The notes under the pieces: model-generated | Told to the model about the DNA's origin: nothing | What the model saw: only the letters and a program-made list of their open reading frames with translations | The model's database searches: none | Shown: in pieces, positions 25,642 through 34,190 of the stretch | Layout of the letters: each line of letters starts with the position of its first letter | Numbering within the stretch: position 1 is the stretch's first letter | Source: Bacteroidaceae bacterium | GTDB taxonomy: Bacteria > Bacteroidota > Bacteroidia > Bacteroidales > Bacteroidaceae | Assembly (NCBI GenBank): GCA_017650105.1 | Contig: JAGCFO010000026.1 | Span: 1-64,000, forward strand | DNA length: 64,000 nt | Direction of reading: 5' to 3' | Translations under genes and position numbers: made by a program

Positions 25642-27366
25642 ATGAACTACAAATGGTATTATCTGCCCCCCACGTCGGAAGTGGCCGAGGAGGCGGAACA
25701 GCTATCGCACGAGCTGGGTGTGAACCCGGTTCTGTGCCGATTGCTCATCGAGCGTGGCGTCCGCTCAGCTGAGGAAGCCAAAAAGTTCTTTCGCCCCAGC
25801 CTCAACCAGCTTCACGATCCGTTCTTGATGGACGGCATGAAGGAAGCTGTTGACCGTATCAACCTTGCCTTGGGCCGCAAGGAGCGCATACTTGTCTACG
25901 GAGACTACGATGTAGACGGAACGACGGCGGTAACGTTGGTTTATAAGTTTTTGGGGCGATTCACATCAAACATCGACTACTATATCCCGAATCGATACGA
26001 GGATGGATATGGTGTGACGGATGTTGGCGTTGACTACGCCTACAAGCAAGGCGTGAAGCTCATCATTGTGCTCGACTGTGGCGTGAAGGCGGTGCGTGAG
26101 ATTGCCCGTGCCAAAGAAATGGGCATAGATTTCATTGTCTGTGACCATCATATGCAGGACGAGGAACTTCCCCCTGCCGTCGCAATTCTTAATCCGAAGC
26201 TGACGGGCTCGCACTATCCCTACGCCCATCTGAGCGGATGTGGCGTAGGCTTCAAACTGATGCAGGCCTTTGCAATGAACAATGGCATAGAGTTCAGTCA
26301 GTTGGTTCCCTACCTTGACTTGGTTGCCGTTAGTATAGCATCCGACCTGGTGCCGATTTTGGGCGAGAATAGAGTGCTGGCTTATCACGGCTTGCGTCAG
26401 TTAAACCATAATCCCAGCACGGGATTAAAAGCTATCATTCAAGTTTGTGGTCTTAAGGACAAAGAGCTGAAAATAAACGACTTGATTTTCCGCATAGGTC
26501 CTCGTATAAATGCTTCGGGACGTATTCAGACAGGGATGGAGGCTGTGGATTTGCTCGCTGAGACTGATTACCGAAAGGCGCTTTCGCTGGCAAAGCACAT
26601 CGATGAATACAACGAAACACGCAAGGATTTAGATAAGGCGATGACAGAGGAAGCGAACGTCATTGTTGACAGCCTTGAGAACTTTGAAGACAAACATTCT
26701 ATTGTACTATATAACGAAGATTGGCATCGCGGCATCATTGGCATCGTGGCAAGCAGACTTACGGAACTGTTTATCAGGCCATCGGTAGTGTTGACTAAAA
26801 CCAATGATTTGGCAACAGGATCGGCACGCAGCGTTTCGGACTTTGACGTTTACAAAGCCATTGAGAGCTGTCGCGACCTGTTGGAAAACTTCGGAGGACA
26901 TCCCTATGCTGCCGGGCTGTCGATGAAGGTGGAGAATGTTCCAGAATTCAAACGCCGCTTTGAGAAGTACGTCGCCGAGCATATCGAGCCACTTCAGCTG
27001 GAACCTCTTATTCGGATTGACGCTGAACTTCCCTTCCGTGACATTAGCATGAAACTCTATAACGACTTGAAAAAGTTTGAGCCGTTCGGTCCTGACAACC
27101 AGAAGCCTATGTTCTGTACGCTCCGTGTATTCGATTACGGAACCAGCAAGGTGGTAGGCAGAAATCAGGAGCACATCAAGATGGAGATGGTTGACAATGA
27201 GTCGCTACGGGTTATGAACGGGATAGCCTTTGGGCAGAGCCAACAAGTGCGTTACATCAAGTCGAAACATTCTTTTGACATTTGCTATACTCTGGAGGAA
27301 AATACCCACAAGCGCAACGAGGTTCAGCTTCAGATTAGCAGCATCCGTCCGAGTGTGGAGCAATAA
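25642..27366 (+). CDS. recJ: Single-stranded-DNA-specific 5'-3' exonuclease RecJ
   Basis: The 574-residue protein has the DHH-family motifs: YGDYDVDGTTAV near residues 86-97, DCGV near 140, VCDHHMQ near 167, and the DHHA1 signature GGHPYAAGLSM near 418. A C-terminal OB-like domain is present. RecJ degrades single-stranded DNA from the 5' end with Mn or Mg in recombination and base-excision or mismatch repair. Length is usual. recQ follows 27 bp downstream; RecJ and RecQ act together in the RecF pathway. Confidence 0.94.
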   Translation: MNYKWYYLPPTSEVAEEAEQLSHELGVNPVLCRLLIERGVRSAEEAKKFFRPSLNQLHDPFLMDGMKEAVDRINLALGRKERILVYGDYDVDGTTAVTLVYKFLGRFTSNIDYYIPNRYEDGYGVTDVGVDYAYKQGVKLIIVLDCGVKAVREIARAKEMGIDFIVCDHHMQDEELPPAVAILNPKLTGSHYPYAHLSGCGVGFKLMQAFAMNNGIEFSQLVPYLDLVAVSIASDLVPILGENRVLAYHGLRQLNHNPSTGLKAIIQVCGLKDKELKINDLIFRIGPRINASGRIQTGMEAVDLLAETDYRKALSLAKHIDEYNETRKDLDKAMTEEANVIVDSLENFEDKHSIVLYNEDWHRGIIGIVASRLTELFIRPSVVLTKTNDLATGSARSVSDFDVYKAIESCRDLLENFGGHPYAAGLSMKVENVPEFKRRFEKYVAEHIEPLQLEPLIRIDAELPFRDISMKLYNDLKKFEPFGPDNQKPMFCTLRVFDYGTSKVVGRNQEHIKMEMVDNESLRVMNGIAFGQSQQVRYIKSKHSFDICYTLEENTHKRNEVQLQISSIRPSVEQ

Positions 27367-27393
27367 TACAAAAAACTTATAGTTGGGAGCGTT

Positions 27394-29292
27394 TTGAATT
27401 ACGAAAGCATTCTGAAAGAATATTTTGGCTACGAAAGCTTTCGTGGTATTCAAAAGCCTATCATCGAAAGCATTTGTGGTGGTAAAGATACCCTCGGGCT
27501 GATGCCGACAGGAGGAGGGAAGAGCATCACTTTTCAAGTTCCAGCATTAGCACAAGACGGATTGTGTATCGTTGTTACCCCTCTCATTGCCTTGATGAAA
27601 GATCAGGTTGCCAAGTTGAAAGAGAAAGGCATTAAAGCTACGGCTATCTACAGCGGTATGGGGAGAGATGCCATCGTTGGCACACTTGAAAACTGCATCT
27701 TCGGTTCATATAAGTTCCTTTATATTTCTCCAGAAAGAATAGGGACGGAAATCTTTAAGAATAAGGTTCGGAAGATGAAGGTGTCTTTTATTGCCGTCGA
27801 CGAAAGCCACTGCATCTCACAATGGGGCTACGACTTCCGTCCCTCCTACTTAGCTATAGCCGATATTCGTGACTTGTTGCCCGATGTTCCTATTCTCGCA
27901 CTTACAGCTACGGCAACGCCCGAAGTAATTGTTGACATCCAGAAACAGCTACGATTCAAAGAAAACAATGTTTTCCGTATGAGCTTTGCTCGGGAGAACC
28001 TTATCTATGTCGTTCGTGAAACTGAAAACAAGGATGCAGAGATGGTGCATATCCTGAAGAGTGTCTCTGGTTCTGCTATTGTTTATGTTCGCAGCCGTGA
28101 AAAGACGAAAGAGATAGCGAAGCTCCTGTCGGAAAAAGACATTAGTGCTATCTTCTACCATGCAGGTCTTTCCGACTACGACAAAGATCAACGTCAGCAG
28201 GCTTGGACGAAAGGCGATGTGCGCGTGATGGTTGCTACGAATGCCTTTGGTATGGGTATCGATAAAGCCGATGTTCGCATGGTGTTGCATTATGAGATGC
28301 CAGATTCCATAGAGGCATATTTTCAGGAAGCAGGGCGTGGAGGGCGTGACGGTACCCCTGCATATGCTGTATTGCTTTATCATCCTACTGATCAAACATT
28401 GCTTTCTCGACGTGTCAGCGACAACTATCCCAAGAAGGAGTTCATTCGAAAAGTTTATGAGAAATTGAGCTACTACTTTGTTGTTGCTATGGGGGATGGC
28501 TCGGGATGTCACTATGACTTCAGTCTTGAGGATTTCTGTCATAACTATCATTTGCCCATGATCCAGACAGAAGGTGCTCTTCGCATCCTTACTCAGATGG
28601 GATATATTCACTATGAGTCAGAGGCAGACTTTGCTTCTCGCTTGATGTTCATCGTGCGGCGTGATGAGTTGTACGGCTGGCATAATGAGACCGTTGAGCA
28701 AGAAACTGTTATTCGCACTTTACTCCGGCTTTACACGGGTCTCTTCACAGACTATTCTTTCATTGACGAACATTATATTGCCCGCAAATGCGGATTAGAA
28801 GATGCAAAGGTGTTTGAGGTTCTTATTGCCCTTGCCCGTTCTCGTGTCATCAGTTATATTCCCTCTCGCAAGACTCCTCAGATAGTATATCTACGTCCTC
28901 GTGAGGATGATGCACGACTTGTTTTCACTCCATCGGTGTATGAAAACCGCCGTGAAAGCTACGAGAAGCGCATTAAAGCTATGAAACAATATGCTCTTAG
29001 CCACACCGAATGTCGTAGCAAACTATTACTGACCTATTTCGGAGAAACCGATTCAAAGGCTTGTGGAAAGTGTGATAATTGTCGACGCTTACGGAACGAT
29101 GGGCTGCGAATGAGCGAGAGAGAAGAAATCAGAAATAGTCTTTTGGAACTTCTTTCTGATGGCAGTGAACATCTTTCAGAAGATTTGCAGTCCATTCCCT
29201 TTCCATTGGAGAAGATACGTGTTGTGGTACGGCAGATGGTTGATGAGGAAGAGATTTCTCAGCATAACGGATTGATAAAGTTGAAAAAATAA
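27394..29292 (+). CDS. recQ: ATP-dependent DNA helicase RecQ
   Basis: The 632-residue helicase starts at TTG (27394). It has Walker A PTGGGKS near residue 37, DESH with HCISQWGYDFRP near 135, ATNAFGMGIDKADVR near 280 and QEAGRGGRDG near 310. The RecQ zinc module ends CGKCDNC near 550-560. A short helical segment follows in place of a clear HRDC domain. It unwinds DNA 3'-5' and feeds RecJ with single strands during recombinational repair. The gene is 27 bp after recJ and 6 bp before the DAHP synthase gene, so one operon is likely. Confidence 0.93.
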   Translation: MNYESILKEYFGYESFRGIQKPIIESICGGKDTLGLMPTGGGKSITFQVPALAQDGLCIVVTPLIALMKDQVAKLKEKGIKATAIYSGMGRDAIVGTLENCIFGSYKFLYISPERIGTEIFKNKVRKMKVSFIAVDESHCISQWGYDFRPSYLAIADIRDLLPDVPILALTATATPEVIVDIQKQLRFKENNVFRMSFARENLIYVVRETENKDAEMVHILKSVSGSAIVYVRSREKTKEIAKLLSEKDISAIFYHAGLSDYDKDQRQQAWTKGDVRVMVATNAFGMGIDKADVRMVLHYEMPDSIEAYFQEAGRGGRDGTPAYAVLLYHPTDQTLLSRRVSDNYPKKEFIRKVYEKLSYYFVVAMGDGSGCHYDFSLEDFCHNYHLPMIQTEGALRILTQMGYIHYESEADFASRLMFIVRRDELYGWHNETVEQETVIRTLLRLYTGLFTDYSFIDEHYIARKCGLEDAKVFEVLIALARSRVISYIPSRKTPQIVYLRPREDDARLVFTPSVYENRRESYEKRIKAMKQYALSHTECRSKLLLTYFGETDSKACGKCDNCRRLRNDGLRMSEREEIRNSLLELLSDGSEHLSEDLQSIPFPLEKIRVVVRQMVDEEEISQHNGLIKLKK

Positions 29293-29298
29293 GAAAAT

Positions 29299-30357
29299 AT
29301 GGATTTTAAGCCCCTACATATTGAAAACCGATGTCAGTTCCTTGTTTGTAAGTCGAAGATAATAATTGCTGGTCCTTGCAGTGCGGAGTCGGAAGAGCAG
29401 GTAATGCTTACTGCCAGAAAACTTCGCGATTTGGGAATTTGCATGTTTAGGGCTGGCATCTGGAAACCACGCACTAATCCCGGAGGTTTCGAAGGCGTGG
29501 GTGAACAGGGCTTGCCTTGGCTGCAGCGTGTGCAGAAAGAGTTAGGCATGCAGGTATGTGTGGAGGTGGGCAACGCTAACCATCTTGAGAAGGCATTGAA
29601 GAGTGGTGTCGACATGATATGGATTGGGGCACGTACTAGCACAAGTCCCTTCGCGACACAGGAAATAGCAGAAGCCTTACGAGGCGTTGATATACCGGTA
29701 TTGGTCAAGAATCCTATTAACGCTGATCTTGGCCTTTGGATGGGGGCGTTGGAGCGTATTAGTCGGAGTGGGGTGACTAGATTGGGTACTATCCATCGTG
29801 GTTTTTCTGCTTACGAGAAGACTCTTTACCGCTATCCTCCCCAGTGGCAATTACCCATTGAGTTACGTCGGCGCTTACCTGGTATTACCATTATATGCGA
29901 TCCTAGTCACATTAGTGGCCGACGCAAGTTGGTGCCTGCAGTAAGCCAGCATGCTCTTGACTTGGGATTCGATGGCCTTATGATTGAATCGCATTGCTGC
30001 CCCGAGAAAGCGTTGACAGATGCTTCTCAGCAGCTTACTCCCGACGAATTGAGCATAATGCTCTCACAGTTGATTCTGCGTGACGAAGTTCCTTCTGAAG
30101 ACCTTTTTGCTGGCTATCGTGAGCATATCGATAGGTGTGATGCTACCATTGTCAAGGCACTTGCAGAACGCATGCAAGTCTCAAGGCAGATGGGTGAGTT
30201 GAAGAGAAAGAACAATATTCTTGTTCTTCAGTCGGCACGCTACGAAGAGGTTGTTAGCGCTGCTGTCGCAGAAGGAACAGCAAAAGGTCTTTCTGCCGAC
30301 TTCTTGCGGAAATTGTTTGAGTTAATCCATGCTGAAAGCATTGATCAGCAACTGTAG
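29299..30357 (+). CDS. Bifunctional DAHP synthase / chorismate mutase
   Basis: The 352-residue protein has an N-terminal DAHP synthase barrel of the KDPG/KDO8P-synthase-like type (AGPCSAES near residues 24-31, KPRTNPGGFEGVG near 55, LVKNP near 135, CDPSHISGRR near 198). An AroQ-type chorismate mutase domain follows from about 265 (RCDATIVKALAERM and KRKNN). It should condense PEP with erythrose 4-phosphate at the start of the shikimate pathway and also convert chorismate to prephenate; the mutase domain often gives feedback control. Such fusions are common in Bacteroidetes. Its place directly after recQ is unrelated in function. Confidence 0.9.
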   Translation: MDFKPLHIENRCQFLVCKSKIIIAGPCSAESEEQVMLTARKLRDLGICMFRAGIWKPRTNPGGFEGVGEQGLPWLQRVQKELGMQVCVEVGNANHLEKALKSGVDMIWIGARTSTSPFATQEIAEALRGVDIPVLVKNPINADLGLWMGALERISRSGVTRLGTIHRGFSAYEKTLYRYPPQWQLPIELRRRLPGITIICDPSHISGRRKLVPAVSQHALDLGFDGLMIESHCCPEKALTDASQQLTPDELSIMLSQLILRDEVPSEDLFAGYREHIDRCDATIVKALAERMQVSRQMGELKRKNNILVLQSARYEEVVSAAVAEGTAKGLSADFLRKLFELIHAESIDQQL

Positions 30358-30552
30358 CATCGAAGTCTCTACTTTTGGTTGTTGATGTTATTTAATAAAG
30401 CGCAAGACTAAACAAGCCAACGATTTTGTGTCTGTTGTTTATTTTAATGTAACAGGTGAAATATGCGATAGACCATCAATAAGGAATAGTTCACGAAAAA
30501 GTTGCAAGTGTTTAAGTAATGATAATTCGAAACTGTGTTATATAAAAGAACG

Positions 30553-31641
30553 ATGAAGAAACAACTTCTGATTATTATTTCTGTTTTCGTGCTAGGGTCA
30601 ATAGCGGTATGTGCCCAAGAGGCTCCTCTCCGGTTGGCTGTTGCGGGAGTCACACATGGCCATCTTGGCGAGGTAGTACGACGTATGAATCGTGGCGACT
30701 TCGAGATAGTGGGTGTTGCCGAGCCACGAGATGAGTATCGTGCTAAGAACGATCTGACTGGGCGGCTTGACGCAAGCCTTTTTTATGCTGATCTATGCCA
30801 AATGCTGGACGAAACAAAGCCAGAGGTGGTGGTCGCCTATGGCAGCATATATGACCATCTGGCTGTAGTGGAAGCCTGTGCCCCTCGTGGAGTGCATGTT
30901 ATGGTAGAAAAACCGCTCGCGGTTGACAGTAAGTCAGCACGACGTATTGCCAAACTGGCAGAGAAGTACGGTGTTAAAGTGTTGACAAATTATGAAACCA
31001 CATGGTATAGTACAAATCAATATGCAAAACAACTGATTGACGAAGGACAGATTGGGACACCCTTGCGCATTAATATCTATGACGGACACGAAGGACCAAA
31101 GGAAATAGGTTGCAGTTCCATGTTTCTTGAATGGCTCACAGACCCCATACTTAATGGAGGCGGGGCTGTGATTGATTTCGGATGTTATGGTGCTAATTTG
31201 GCCACATGGCTTCTTAAAGGGCAGGAACCGCTAAGCGTTTATTGTGTCCTAAAACAACACAAGCCAGATGTCTATCCTCGAGTGGACGATGACGCAACTA
31301 TCATTGTGGAGTATCCTTCGTGTGTGGTGCAGATAATGGCCTCATGGTGTTGGCCGAAGGGACGAAAGGATATGTACGTTTATGGTTCACTTGGTAGCAT
31401 CTCCCAATTGACACCTGTACAGATGGAAACTCGCATTCATGGCCATGATAGTGGCTCCTTTGACGCACCTAAACTGAAGCCACCTTATGATGATTCGTTC
31501 CGTTTCTTGCGCGCAGTAGTGAGGGGAGAGATAGAACTGCCACCTTATGATTTAAGTTCATTGGAGAACAACTTGTTGGTTGTGCGCATTTTGGATGCTG
31601 CCCGACGTAGCGCCCGCACAGGCCGTCCCGTCAAGTTTTGA
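30553..31641 (+). CDS. Exported Gfo/Idh/MocA-family oxidoreductase
   Basis: The product is 362 residues from the ATG at 30553. It starts with a signal peptide ending VCAQEAP, which is unusual for an NAD-binding enzyme but seen in Bacteroidetes members. A nucleotide-binding region follows (LAVAGVTHGHLGE), with EKP in VEKPLAV near residue 118 and a typical C-terminal domain containing GGGAVIDFGCYGAN. It probably acts on sugars or glycan fragments in the periplasm (inference). The Rossmann glycines are not the classic GxGxxG, so cofactor use is less certain. A strong terminator follows at 31694. Confidence 0.82.
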   Translation: MKKQLLIIISVFVLGSIAVCAQEAPLRLAVAGVTHGHLGEVVRRMNRGDFEIVGVAEPRDEYRAKNDLTGRLDASLFYADLCQMLDETKPEVVVAYGSIYDHLAVVEACAPRGVHVMVEKPLAVDSKSARRIAKLAEKYGVKVLTNYETTWYSTNQYAKQLIDEGQIGTPLRINIYDGHEGPKEIGCSSMFLEWLTDPILNGGGAVIDFGCYGANLATWLLKGQEPLSVYCVLKQHKPDVYPRVDDDATIIVEYPSCVVQIMASWCWPKGRKDMYVYGSLGSISQLTPVQMETRIHGHDSGSFDAPKLKPPYDDSFRFLRAVVRGEIELPPYDLSSLENNLLVVRILDAARRSARTGRPVKF

Positions 31642-31693
31642 AAGCGTTTTCTTGTATTGCACAATAGCCTGATTTGCAAGAAAACTAGCAGAT

Positions 31694-31735
31694 AAAGTGG
31701 GGCTCAAAAAAACTTTTGAGTCCCACTTTGTTTTA
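31694..31735 (+). terminator. Rho-independent terminator after the exported oxidoreductase
   Basis: A 16-bp stem pairs 31694-31709 with 31714-31729 (one G-T pair) around a four-base loop and is followed by GTTTTATT. Confidence 0.85.
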
Positions 31736-31804
31736 TTGCGCTATGAGAAATCAATAGCGTTAGATGAAATCTTGTCTCATTCTATCCCTTCTTCTCAGCG
31801 CGAG

Positions 31805-31859
31805 ATGTAGAAGGGAAAAATTATTATTCCTTCTTCATAAAGATTTTTCCCTTCTACAT
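31805..31859. repeat. 21-bp modular repeat, locus C (perfect 17-bp inverted repeat)
   Basis: ATGTAGAAGGGAAAAAT at 31805-31821 is repeated in perfect inverse at 31843-31859. The middle holds a unit of type ATGAAGAAGGAATAAT on the minus strand (31838-31818). Units are 21 bp. The element directly borders the truncated end of the DUF3987-like remnant. Confidence 0.75.
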
Positions 31860-32292
31860 AATAAAATGGCATCCCTCTCGGCGGAGCGTTGATTGCCTCT
31901 CTTTATCGGAGAGTTTCTTGTATTCCATCTCATCATGGTCGCAAAACGAGCGCATAATTGCTTCTATGAGATAGGGAAATTGTGCCTTTCCGATACCCGA
32001 AGTGCCTTTCCGGTACCCCATTTGCCCGTAAAGTTCAGTTTTTGTTGTCGCAATATTTGAATTCAACATCGCTCATATGGGGTTCGATTGCAGGGAAAAC
32101 CATCGGAACCAGCGGTTTTCGCATATCTCGGGAGGCTTGTGAGAGGAGTAATTTGATATTTTTTGTGCCTTTTACAGGCCTTGGCATCTTAGGTGAGATG
32201 CTGTCAAATGCAATATATAACATTGATTCATAGTATGTTAAAGGGTAAATAAATGCTTGAAAAACTATCTCAATCTCAAATCTCAGCCTCAA
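31854..32292 (-). pseudogene. Frameshifted remnant resembling DUF3987 primase/ATPase-like proteins
   Basis: Two overlapping minus-strand frames together look like one broken gene. The first (32292-32035) carries MPRPVKGTKNIKLLLSQAS, then RKPLVPMVFPAIEPHMSDVE and FKYCDN. The second (from about 32069 to 31854) continues with KTELYGQM, a P-loop-like GTSGIGKAQF and LIEAIMRSFCDHDE. From memory this order matches the middle of Bacteroidetes DUF3987 proteins, often found with VirE-type domains near mobile or capsule regions; I could not search. The frameshift falls near 32045. The product stops at HFIM, where the repeat at 31805-31859 begins, and the upstream end runs into a long inverted repeat. 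Confidence 0.55.
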
Positions 32293-32430
32293 AAAATGGC
32301 ATATAGCATATCATTATATTATTATATATATATTTAATTATTAATAAGTTATAATGTCTATAAAAGCTGTTTTTCGTTTTATTTGTGCCATTTTTTTATT
32401 ACTGAGACTGAGATTTGAGATAGCTTCAAG
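32256..32430. repeat. Long imperfect inverted repeat around an AT-rich core (MITE-like)
   Basis: The left arm (32256-32301) runs from CTTGAA through CTATCTC, AAATCTCAG and CTCA to AAAAAATGGCA. The right arm (32386-32430) is its inverse: TGCCATTTTTTT, then CTGAGATTTGAGATAG and CTTCAAG. Arms of about 45 bp, with small gaps, enclose about 85 bp of very AT-rich DNA including a long TA run. No open frame is convincing inside it. Confidence 0.7.
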
Positions 32431-32668
32431 ATTATTTGCTTTGCCTATGTTTATTTCTCTACAAGGCTATTGTCTGTGAGGCGGTGCTTGCTTTTGATTT
32501 TTGGTTAACCGATAGGGAGGGTGACTTTTCAGAAAAAAGAGTAAATTATTTGGTGAATTGCAATATTTTCCATAGGATTGGCATCTCGTTTGCCCTTCCA
32601 TCCTTTTGTGAGTAGCAGTGTTAGTTCCCTTCCTGAGAAAAAGCGTACTACAATGCGATAACATGAAA
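32431..32668. other. Gene-free stretch before pepD
   Basis: I see no promoter, RNA gene or credible coding sequence here. Short frames lack plausible starts and recognisable content. It completes a gap of about 1.1 kb (31642-32738) that appears to be decayed DNA. Confidence 0.5.
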
Positions 32669-32703
32669 ATGGGGGTGGGGTCATTTTTTGACCCCACCCC
32701 CAT
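32669..32703 (-). terminator. Perfect 15-bp GC-rich hairpin after pepD
   Basis: ATGGGGGTGGGGTCA at 32669-32683 pairs perfectly with 32689-32703 around a five-base T loop. It lies 36 bp beyond the pepD stop on the minus strand, where ATTTTC follows the stem, so it probably ends pepD transcripts. Confidence 0.65.
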
Positions 32704-32738
32704 AAGTGTATGGATGAAATCCGTGAAAAGTGTGCGGG

Positions 32739-34190
32739 TTACTTCACCCCTTCTTCTACAACGTGGTAAATGAGGTCGTAGAATTTCTGCACGCTGGGGA
32801 TGTAGACGCGTTCGTCGGGGCTGTGTGGACTCATTAGAGTGGGACCAAAGGAAATCATATCCATGCCTTCGTTGACTGCTCCGATGATGCCGCATTCAAG
32901 GCCAGCATGGACGACCTTTACTTCGGGTTCTTTGCCGAAGAGTTTCTTATAGGCATTTCGCATCTCAGCTAAGACATGGCTGTTAACATTGGGTTGCCAA
33001 CCACTATAGGCTCCGCTGAACTGGACTTTCATGCCTGCCATAGTGAAACAGCTCTCAAGGCTTACAGCTTGTAACATCTTCATACTCTCGCAACTACTGC
33101 GCACAAGAAGGTTGAATTCGGCTTTACCTTCATTGATGGTAACGATAGAAAGATTGCTGCTGGTCTCAACGGTGTCGGGGATGGTGGGAATGTAGCGCAT
33201 CACACCATTTTGGCATGCGAGGATGGCATCGATAAGGTTATCGCGAATCTCTTCAGGTGTTTCGCCTTCAGGAACATCACATTCTTCGACAATAAGAGAG
33301 ATTCCACTCTCAATAGTGGCGTATTCGGAAGCAAAGGTTGCCTGACATTTGTTGGCGAGGGCTTTCAATTCTGTCTCTTCGCTCTCATCAATGGTAATAA
33401 CAACGGAAGCATCACGAGGAATGGCATTGCGCATATTACCACCATTCCATTGGCAGAGGCCAACGCCAAATTGAAGCACAGCTTCGCGCAAGAATCGACC
33501 CATAAGTTTATTGGCATTGGCACGACCCTCGGAAATCTCAAGGCCACTATGCCCACCACGCAAACCTTTAAGGGAAACTCGGAATGCTTTACTCCCTTCT
33601 TCGGGTTCTATCTCCATGTATTGCATGGTAGCTGTGACGTCAATACCGCCGGCACAGCCGATGTAGAGTTCGCCTTCAGTTTCTGAGTCGAGGTTGAGAA
33701 GGACTTTCCCTTGCAGCGTTCCTGCCTCAAGTCCAAAGGCCCCATACATTCCTGTTTCTTCGTCGGCTGTAATGAGCGCTTCGAGGGGACCGTGCTGGAG
33801 TTTGTTGTCTGCCATAATAGCCATGATGGCGGCAACTCCCATACCGTCATCGGAGCCAAGAGTGGTGCCATGAGTCTTAACCCAGTCGCCGTCAATGTAT
33901 GCGGGGATAGGATCGGTAAGGAAGTTGTGAGGGCTGTCGGCCGTCTTTTGGGGAACCATATCCATGTGTGCCTGCAGGACTAGTCCTTTGCGTTCTTCAA
34001 GACCTGGGGTGGCAGGCTTGCGCATAATGATATTGCCGGCATTGTCTTTCCAGGTGTCAACGCCTATGCTCTTGCCGTAGTCGAGCAGGAACTGCTGGAT
34101 TTTCTCGAGATGACCTGAGGGACGAGGTACTTTGGTTAATTCATAAAAGTTCTTCCACACACATTGTGGGGCAAGTTCTTCAATTTTCAT
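32739..34190 (-). CDS. pepD: Aminoacyl-histidine dipeptidase (M20 family)
   Basis: The 483-residue enzyme has metal-ligand and catalytic motifs of PepD/carnosinase-type M20 peptidases: QAHMDMVPQ near residue 77, SDDGMG near 108, ADEETGMYGA near 142 with the general-base Glu, and SPHSPDERV near 456. It cleaves Xaa-His dipeptides such as beta-alanyl-histidine with two zinc ions in the cytoplasm. Length matches the family. Its start overlaps the end of the flippase-like gene by 11 bp, so the two are probably translated from one message. Confidence 0.92.
   Translation of the reverse strand: MKIEELAPQCVWKNFYELTKVPRPSGHLEKIQQFLLDYGKSIGVDTWKDNAGNIIMRKPATPGLEERKGLVLQAHMDMVPQKTADSPHNFLTDPIPAYIDGDWVKTHGTTLGSDDGMGVAAIMAIMADNKLQHGPLEALITADEETGMYGAFGLEAGTLQGKVLLNLDSETEGELYIGCAGGIDVTATMQYMEIEPEEGSKAFRVSLKGLRGGHSGLEISEGRANANKLMGRFLREAVLQFGVGLCQWNGGNMRNAIPRDASVVITIDESEETELKALANKCQATFASEYATIESGISLIVEECDVPEGETPEEIRDNLIDAILACQNGVMRYIPTIPDTVETSSNLSIVTINEGKAEFNLLVRSSCESMKMLQAVSLESCFTMAGMKVQFSGAYSGWQPNVNSHVLAEMRNAYKKLFGKEPEVKVVHAGLECGIIGAVNEGMDMISFGPTLMSPHSPDERVYIPSVQKFYDLIYHVVEEGVK

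Noticed and set aside
31982..32233. 83-residue plus-strand frame
   Set aside because: It is the antisense of the DUF3987-like remnant and has no start signal.
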